A DNA stretch of 64,000 nt, from contig OY288241.1 of the NCBI GenBank assembly GCA_958450325.1, positions 46,451,978-46,515,977 of the forward strand. Reading direction: 5' to 3'. The notes beneath the pieces are model-generated. The model was not told where the DNA came from and searched no databases. It saw only the letters and a list, made by a program, of their open reading frames with translations. Source of the DNA: Agrostemma githago. Its lineage: Eukaryota > Streptophyta > Magnoliopsida > Caryophyllales > Caryophyllaceae. Each line of letters begins with the position of its first letter. The first letter of the stretch is position 1. A program made the position numbers and the translations under genes. This document shows, piece by piece, positions 57,101-64,000 of this stretch.

Positions 57101-58549
57101 AATGAAAAACTTAGTAACCCTAAGCTTAAAACAAAGATTTCAGAAATTGAAAATCAATTTTCATTAGATATTTGTAATGACCACCCAAATGCTTTTTGGA
57201 GTAGGAAAAAACATATTGTTGACCTTCTTTACGAAGAAGGTTTTAAGGATGAAAATATTCCTACAAAGGCAAGACCTTGTCAAATGAATTCTGAATATTT
57301 GACTTTTTGCAAAAAAGAAATAAATTCTCTTATAGAGAAAAAACTTATAGGACCATCTAAATCCCCATGGTCTTGTACAGCTTTTTATGTCAATAAAAAT
57401 GCTGAGAAGGAACGAGGTGTTCCTAGATTAGTCATTAACTATAAACCTCTAAACAAAGTTTTAAAATGGATTAGGTATCCTATACCTAATAAAAAAGATT
57501 TACTGGATCGTTTATATGATGCAATCATATTTTCTAAATTTGATTTAAAATCTGGTTATTGGCAGATTCAAATTAACCCAGCAGATAGATATAAAACTGC
57601 TTTTAATGTTCCATTTGGTCAATATGAACGGCATGTTATGCCATTTGGATTAAAAAATGCCCCTTCGGAATTTCAAAAAATTATGAACGATATTTTTAAT
57701 GACTATAGCAATTTTATTATTGTTTATATCGATGATATTCTAGTATTTTCTAAAACCATAGAAGAACATTTTAAACACCTTAACATTTTTAAAAAAATTG
57801 TAATTTCAAACGGTTTAGTTATATCCAAGCCTAAAATGAATTTATTCCAAACCAAAATTAGGTTTTTGGGTCATAATATTGAAAAAGGAAAGATCATTCC
57901 TATAAATAGAAGTATTGAGTTTGGGTCAAAATTTCCAGATGAGATTACGGATAAAACTCAACTTCAAAGATTTTTAGGAAGTTTGAACTATATTTCCCCT
58001 TATTATGCTGATCTAGCAAAAGATACAGCCATCCTTTATGATAGATTAAAAAAGAATCCCGGTGCATGGTCTAAAGATCATACTATTGCTGTCAGAAAAA
58101 TTAAAAACAAAGTAATATCTTTGCCATGCCTTATGCTAGCAAATCCGTTTTGGGATAAAATTGTTGAAACTGATGCTTCAGACATTGGTTATGGAGGAAT
58201 TCTTAAACAAGTTAATCCCACGGATAAAAAGGAATATTTGGTCAGATTCTATTCCGGAAAATGAAATTCTGCTCAATCTAATTATGCGACTGTTGCAAAA
58301 GAAGTTCTTGCAATAGTTAGATGCGTGTTAAAATTTCAAAATGATTTATATAATCAAAAATTTATAATCAGAACTGATTGCAGCTCCGCAAAATTTATGT
58401 TTCAAAAAGATTTTAAGCATGATGTTTCGAAACAAATGTTTGCCAGATGGCAAGCACATTTAGCCCCTTTTGATTTTGATATTTTTTATAAAAAAGGTAC
58501 TGAAAATCATCTCCCAGATTTTTTAACAAGGGAGTATTTATCTGTTTAA
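54121..58549 (+). pseudogene. Pararetrovirus ORF2, copy F, frameshift and nonsense
   Basis: Same seven-T expansion as copy D (54223-54229), so the authentic frame from 54121 stops after about 37 codons. The shifted-frame ATG at 54182 opens 1360 residues, ending at a TGA at 58262-58264 that replaces Trp in SGKWNSA within RNase H. The rest of RNase H is open beyond it to 58549. An Arg replaces the conserved Trp in the RT segment YEWHVMPFG. This is the most damaged full-length unit. Confidence 0.9.
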
Positions 58550-59902
58550 ATGTTACATTTTTCAGGAATGTACCGTGGCAGTGGTCGTGGCACTTATTCC
58601 TCTAATAGAGGAAGGGGAAAGTATTCTCCTAAAAAGGAAGGCAATTCAGAACCTGGGCCATGTAATATCCTAATCCAGCATGGAAGTAAAAAGCTTATAG
58701 CTAAAAATATTAATGATGAAATCATTAAGAAAGAAGATTTTGAAGAATTCCAACTTTGGAAACAAAAGGGACAAGATAAAATCTCTCCTTCATTTAGAAA
58801 GATAGTTAAAGAATCAATGGACGAAAAAGAAAAAATGGTTAAAAACCAAGAAGAAAGGATTATACTCATTCTCAACATGTCCGATAAAAAACGGGAAAAT
58901 CAGCCCTGGAGTCTATGTGAGAAATACCTCATGAAAAATAATTTTATGATGGAGTCATATAAAAATAGAAATTTTTATGAAAATATACTTTCATCAAATG
59001 GTTGTGAAATCAATCATTTCACGGGTAATGACGCAAAAATTTATAACTTTTCAAAAATTATTATTAGAGAGGTTATTACCATTGAAGAATGGGGAATCAC
59101 TCCTTTTACCACGAAATCCTTAATTAACAAAGGATCTCGTATTGACTACAATTATTGGGATTATATCCAAGCTTTCGATAAGACTTTTCTTTACGAGAAT
59201 GATAAAAGAAGTCATACATGGTTTATAAAAATTAGCCAAGAAGTTATAACCGAAGTTATACCGCCATGGTTAATAAAATGGTGGCAATTTTATGGAACTT
59301 CAGAGGAAATATTACCTCCAATATTTAAAGATCTTTATAATGAGTGGAAAGAAATTATACCAAAGGCTCCGGAGGATAATATTCCTGGACTTATTCAAAT
59401 GCAATTTTTTATTGAATTTTCTATTCCTTGGATATGGAAATTCAGTCCAAAAACGGGTTATACCCAGGAAAATTTATTCTGTCTAAAAAGAGAGTCATAT
59501 TCTCGCTTCTGGGATACTATGCTCAGAGAAAATAAAGACACCAAGAAACTAAATTGTAGTTCTACCCTTGACCTTATCCAAGAAAAAATTGATAGTTATA
59601 CTATCCTCTACCTTAATGATGAAGATAATCATTCAGATAGTGCTCCTTGTGAGTCCATGGATGTCCAGGACAAAACAGAAGAAGAGATTGTCCAATACTA
59701 TTTAGCTTTAGCTCATAAAGCTATAGCTCAAAAGACTGATAATAATGATGCTAAATCACAAAAGAGTGATGTTTCTATGGCAATGTCGATAACATCAACC
59801 AGCAAAAATAAATTTAATATTTTACAAGACGCTCAAGACCCAGAGGATAATATCGAGAATGATACTCAGATTATTCAAGACTTGGCAAATAGTTTCAAGT
59901 GA
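58550..59902 (+). CDS. Pararetrovirus ORF3 protein, copy F
   Basis: 450 residues, intact. Lys replaces Glu at GNDAKIYNF. Its ORF2 is broken, so it would probably depend on another copy for replication proteins. Confidence 0.85.
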   Translation: MLHFSGMYRGSGRGTYSSNRGRGKYSPKKEGNSEPGPCNILIQHGSKKLIAKNINDEIIKKEDFEEFQLWKQKGQDKISPSFRKIVKESMDEKEKMVKNQEERIILILNMSDKKRENQPWSLCEKYLMKNNFMMESYKNRNFYENILSSNGCEINHFTGNDAKIYNFSKIIIREVITIEEWGITPFTTKSLINKGSRIDYNYWDYIQAFDKTFLYENDKRSHTWFIKISQEVITEVIPPWLIKWWQFYGTSEEILPPIFKDLYNEWKEIIPKAPEDNIPGLIQMQFFIEFSIPWIWKFSPKTGYTQENLFCLKRESYSRFWDTMLRENKDTKKLNCSSTLDLIQEKIDSYTILYLNDEDNHSDSAPCESMDVQDKTEEEIVQYYLALAHKAIAQKTDNNDAKSQKSDVSMAMSITSTSKNKFNILQDAQDPEDNIENDTQIIQDLANSFK

Positions 59903-60780
59903 TAATAAGAGCTATTAAAATTATAGTTAGGTACACTAACTTCATCTAATTGAAGTTATAATGGAATAATGCACATTCCTACCTTTTGTGTTTCAAAAGA
60001 CACAATTATGAAGAACTTTGAAAAAGGATGCAATTTTTGGAAGCATTGGTGAAGATGTTACGTAAAGATGCTTTCCCAATATTGGTGTGTTCTATGGCAC
60101 ACTTGTTCCTTCCTTTAAAAGATGGGCTTTCAAAAGGCTTTCAATGTATTAATAAGTACATACACTGTTTTATATTCGTTGTTGTACTGTTAAATATTCG
60201 TTGTACTATTTTTATTTTGTTGTTTTCCCCCGCTCCTTGCTTATAAAAGGATGCGTTTTTATGCTTTGAAGGCAGACTCCTTCCTAGCCTTGTTAGTCTC
60301 TCTTTCAGTTGTAAAAAAATCTCCTATTATCAATAAAAGTTTACTAAGCGTTCTTCATCTTCTGACTACAAATTAAGTCTGTAAGTTATTTTAATTTTAA
60401 TTTTTTAACTTTATTCTTATTTATTTATTGTTAGGATGAGCCTTATAGGCTAAATCCTTTGTTGAATTATGTCTTGACTTGATTAAACTAACTATTGGAC
60501 CATGGTTAGGTCTTCAACTAACTGGTTTTTATTACTTATCAACATAAATGAAGAGGGTTTAGTGAGGGTACATATTGTATTAAATTTAAACTGGCGTTAG
60601 GGACCTTTGAGGGAGGCACCGTTGCCATTTGCCTAGTAGGCGTCGGCTTTTGCTGTCCCCGGTTGGTTTAATTTGCCTATTCACAGTTTAAACTTAATAT
60701 ATTTTGTGGTAAAATCCCAATCACTTGTAATATGACCTTTCTTAGTTTATTTTATGTTTATAAGTCAGTAAAGATCCGGC
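59903..60780 (+). promoter_or_regulatory. Intergenic region and leader, copy F, cut before the PBS
   Basis: TATA box at 60242-60248, AATAAA at 60332-60337 and both hairpin arms are present. The sequence is canonical up to ...gatccggc at 60780, then ends. No PBS or ORF1 follows. Transcripts from this TATA that pass the AATAAA would run antisense into copy G. Confidence 0.8.
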
Positions 60781-60795
60781 AATCACTTGTAATAT
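60781..60795. other. Inverted F/G junction with templated filler
   Basis: Fifteen bases (aatcacttgtaatat) sit between the cut leader of copy F and the start of minus-strand copy G. They repeat leader sequence about 60 bases upstream (60719-60733) in the same orientation. Confidence 0.8.
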
Positions 60796-63700
60796 AATCT
60801 TTTTGAAACATAAATTTTGCGGAGCTGCAATCAGTTCTGATTATAAATTTTTGATTATATAAATCATTTTGAAATTTTAACACGCATCTAACTATTGCAA
60901 GAACTTCTTTTGCAACAGTCGCATAATTAGATTGAGCAGAATTCCATTTTCCGGAATAGAATCTGACCAAATATTCCTTTTTATCCGTGGGATTAACTTG
61001 TTTAAGAATTCCTCCATAACCAATGTCTGAAGCATCAATTTCAACAATTTTATCCCAAAACGGATTTGCTAGCATAAGGCATGGCAAAGATATTACTTTG
61101 TTTTTAATTTTTCTGACAGCAATAGTATGATCTTTAGACCATGCACCGGGATTCTTTTTTAATCTATCATAAAGGATGGCTGTATCTTTTGCTAGATCAG
61201 CATAATAAGGGGAAATATAGTTCAAACTTCCTAAAAATCTTTGAAGTTGAGTTTTATCCGTAATCTCATCTGGAAATTTTGACCCAAACTCAATACTTCT
61301 ATTTATAGGAATGATCTTTCCTTTTTCAATATTATGACCCAAAAACCTAATTTTGGTTTGGAATAAATTCATTTTAGGCTTGGATATAACTAAACCGTTT
61401 GAAATTACTATTTTTTTAAAAATGTTAAGGTGTTTAAAATGTTCTTCTATGGTTTTAGAAAATACTAGAATATCATCGATATAAACAATAATAAAATTGC
61501 TATAGTCATTAAAAATATCGTTCATAATTTTTTGAAATTCCGAAGGGGCATTTTTTAATCCAAATGGCATAACATGCCATTCATATTGACCAAATGGAAC
61601 ATTAAAAGCAGTTTTATATCTATCTGCTGGGTTAATTTGAATCTGCCAATAACCAGATTTTAAATCAAATTTAGAAAATATGATTGCATCATATAAACGA
61701 TCCAGTAAATCTTTTTTATTAGGTAAAGGATACCTAATCCATTTTAAAACTTTGTTTAGAGGTTTATAGTTAATGACTAATCTAGGAACACCTCGTTCCT
61801 TCTCAGCATTTTTATTGACATAAAAAGCTGTACAAGACCATGGGGATTTAGATGGTCCTATAAGTTTTTTCTCTATAAGAGAATTTATTTCTTTTTTGCA
61901 AAAAGTCAAATATTCAGAATTCATTTGACAAGGTCTTGCCTTTGTAGGAATATTTTCATCCTTAAAACCTTCTTCGTAAAGAAGGTCAACAATATGTTTT
62001 TTCCTACTCCAAAAAGCATTTGGGTGGTCATTACAAATATCTAATGAAAATTGATTTTCAATTTCTGAAATCTTTGTTTTAAGCTTAGGGTTACTAAGTT
62101 TTTCATTCATAGTTAAAATATTAACTTCGTGCTTTAAAAACCCTAATTGATTCTCTTTTAAAGATATTTGGTTATACATTTCATGTATAGTTTTAACAAA
62201 AGGTTTCATTATAAAATTGAAAATAATAGTTTTGTCTTTATAGGTTGCTATTAACCTATTTTTATCTACACTTTGAAAAGGATAAATTTTATTAATAAAG
62301 GGTGTTCCAAGTATGATCGGAGTTGAAAGTTTATTTTTAACAAGTAAGAAACTCAAGGGGATACAAGTATCATTAACACAAATGTACGCTTTTGGAAGTT
62401 TAAACTGGATATCAAGTTTATCTCCACCTGATTGAGATAAAGTGTGAGTAGTTTTTTCAAAATATCTGGTAGGAATTAATCCTTCTTGTATAACATTTAA
62501 ATCAGCTCCAGTATCAATTAGAGCGGTAAATTCTTTAAAATATCGATCATCAATTCTAAGTAAGACTTTTACATACCATTTTTGGCCTGTAACAATTTCT
62601 AATGTTTGAAGAAATTTACTAGCCGTATTAGATTCATTAGGTAATTTATCCTCCCTTATATTAGTGGGTTGATTGTTATTCATGTTTTGACAATTTTTTA
62701 GAAAAGAAACATCATCATCATCATTATTAATGATGTTATTATTTTTAGAAAGTTCTTCTTGGAAAATAACTAGAGTTTCTAAATTGGAAATTCTTGTGTC
62801 ATTATGTTTATTTTGAAATTTTAAATCTTTTATCTCAGATTTTAAAGTCTCCATTTCTTTTAAAATGTCATGTAAGGAAGTAGGATTTGAGTGTTTCCTT
62901 TTATTTTGGAGAAGTTTATAAACTTCGGACATGGTATATGGGTTTTTATCAGTGACGATATCATCGTTTTTGTATTTATTCGTACTTTTGGAAGTACTGG
63001 GAATATTTTCAATAACTTTAGACCGTATTTCGGGGTCTTGGATTGTTTTTAACAAATCTATCCATTGATCATTATCAAGGACATTAATATGATTCTCTTG
63101 GAATTGAGATATTAAATTATAAAATTCATCCTTATTAGGATTCTTACAAGATTTTCCCATACCACACGGTGTGCATTCTGAACTGGAGGATTCGGAATAA
63201 TTTTCTAAATCATTATCAATGATTTTGATATTATCATTACTAGAATTACTTAGACTTCCTTCAGTTTCACTATTAGAATCCATATTGTCTAAAAATAATT
63301 TTGACAACTTATCTTTAAGATCGTCATCAATCTCCAAATTATTAATTTGTTTTTGAGTCCAGCAATTATTTGCCATGTGACCCTTTTTATTGCACTTAAA
63401 GCATCTTATTTGCTTAGAAGCGTTATAATCTTTTTTGTAATTCTTTTTATACTGTTGCCTCTGAAACTTCCTTTGGGATTTCCCCTCTAGATTTTTTCTA
63501 GAATACTTCCTTTTTTTGTATCTATGGTAATTATCGTTTATGTTATTATTCCTCTTCTTTTTAGAAGAAGAAGTCATATCCATACCAAATTGTTCACAAA
63601 ATTCACCTAGTTGATGTTTTTCCACTAAATTTTGATTTTTCAATTGTTGGTTCAGTTTTATCTCATTACAAAGGTTTAAACCTTCTTGGGTACAAACTTT

Positions 63701-64000
63701 TATTAGTTGACCATAATTGTAATCATCATAGTGAATAGAGGCTCTATTCTCTCTAAGAGTTTTTCTAACCCTTTCGGCAAATAAATGAGGTAGACCGTCA
63801 ATAAATTTGGCCTTCCAATGAGGACTATTAGTCTCAGGCAATAACATAACTCTACTAAGAAATGTGTCTTTATACCACCTAAATTCAGTTAAAGTTTTAC
63901 ATCTTTGATTTTGTAATAGAGTCCTAGTAGACTCTTGATTATTAGCATATTGACCTGTAAAATGATCAACAATATTTATAACTAAAGTATAAACAGCTTG
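60796..64000 (-). mobile_element. Endogenous pararetrovirus copy G, partial, leaves window
   Basis: Minus-strand fragment containing only ORF2 sequence within the window. On its 3' side it is cut within RNase H. On its 5' side it continues past base 64000. It shares Ser in SQSGGDK and Leu in RYPLPNKK with copy E, implying a common source despite opposite orientation. Confidence 0.92.
60796..64000 (-). pseudogene. Pararetrovirus ORF2 polyprotein, copy G, C-terminally truncated
   Basis: Covers about residues 363-1429: late coat region, CCHC, protease, RT and most of RNase H. The last ~46 residues, including the final RNase H Asp of LPDFLTRE, are missing. The open frame continues through the filler and into antisense leader to a stop at 60758, adding about 12 unrelated residues. 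A private Ile replaces Thr next to the first RNase H Asp (VEIDASD). Whether the N-terminus is intact lies outside the window. Confidence 0.9.

Larger units (their letters stand above)
52990..60780 (+). mobile_element. Endogenous pararetrovirus copy F
   Basis: Last plus-strand unit, 7,791 bases, ending five bases short of where the next PBS would start. ORF2 carries a frameshift and a nonsense mutation; ORF1 has lost one codon; ORF3 is intact. Minus-strand copy G follows after a 15-base filler. Confidence 0.94.

Noticed and set aside
15803..64000. Ty3/Gypsy LTR retrotransposon
   Set aside because: No LTRs, no integrase after RNase H, and a 30K-type movement protein is present; the TATA/polyA/PBS order is that of a circular pararetrovirus.
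15803..64000. CRISPR array or bacterial repeat system
   Set aside because: The repeats are 7.8 kb viral genomes, not short repeats with unique spacers, and the context is a plant genome.

Overview
The window is repeat-dense plant nuclear DNA, probably from a flowering plant; I cannot narrow it to a family. The evidence is plant-type L1 LINEs (DUF4283 ORF1, endonuclease plus RT with a zf-RVT-like C-terminus), very long AAT microsatellites, and a large array of endogenous pararetrovirus (Caulimoviridae) genomes primed by initiator tRNA-Met. I see no ordinary host gene.

Bases 1-15802 are a nest of non-LTR retroelements separated by AAT repeats. After about 640 bases of mostly unassigned sequence comes an AAT tract. 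It is followed by a 5'-truncated L1 fragment (1012-2570), more AAT, a short 3' fragment of a second retroelement type (2721-2861), and a longer broken copy of that type (2889-6952). This second type has an R2-like C-terminus: CCHC knuckle, RHN, then a PD-(D/E)xK-like nuclease. A 3.39 kb AAT tract (6953-10342) follows, then a full-length L1 with both ORFs open (10343-15457), a short AAT tract and the 3' end of a third L1 (15479-15802).

Bases 15803-64000 hold seven copies of one pararetrovirus with a unit of about 7.80 kb. Copy A is on the minus strand (15803-23677). Copies B (5'-truncated), C, D, E and F run head-to-tail on the plus strand (23689-60780). Copy G is on the minus strand and leaves the window (60796-64000). 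The unit carries ORF1, a 357-residue 30K-type movement protein; ORF2, a 1475-residue polyprotein with coat-like region, CCHC knuckle, aspartic protease, reverse transcriptase and RNase H; and ORF3, a 450-residue protein of unproven function. A roughly 950-base intergenic region follows, with TATA box, polyadenylation signal, structured leader and tRNA-Met primer-binding site. ORF1 and ORF2 overlap by 8 bases and ORF3 starts directly after the ORF2 stop, so all three could be read from one pregenomic RNA. There are no LTRs and no integrase.

Copies A and E keep all three ORFs open. C is broken in ORF3; D is broken near the start of ORF2; F is broken in ORF2 twice; B and G are partial. Copies differ by only a few residues per ORF. 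Several array breakpoints lie at or just upstream of the primer-binding site, where the viral minus-strand DNA begins, and two inverted junctions carry 15-base fillers matching nearby leader sequence. This suggests insertion by end-joining of viral DNA opened at its discontinuity, followed by duplication or conversion between units.
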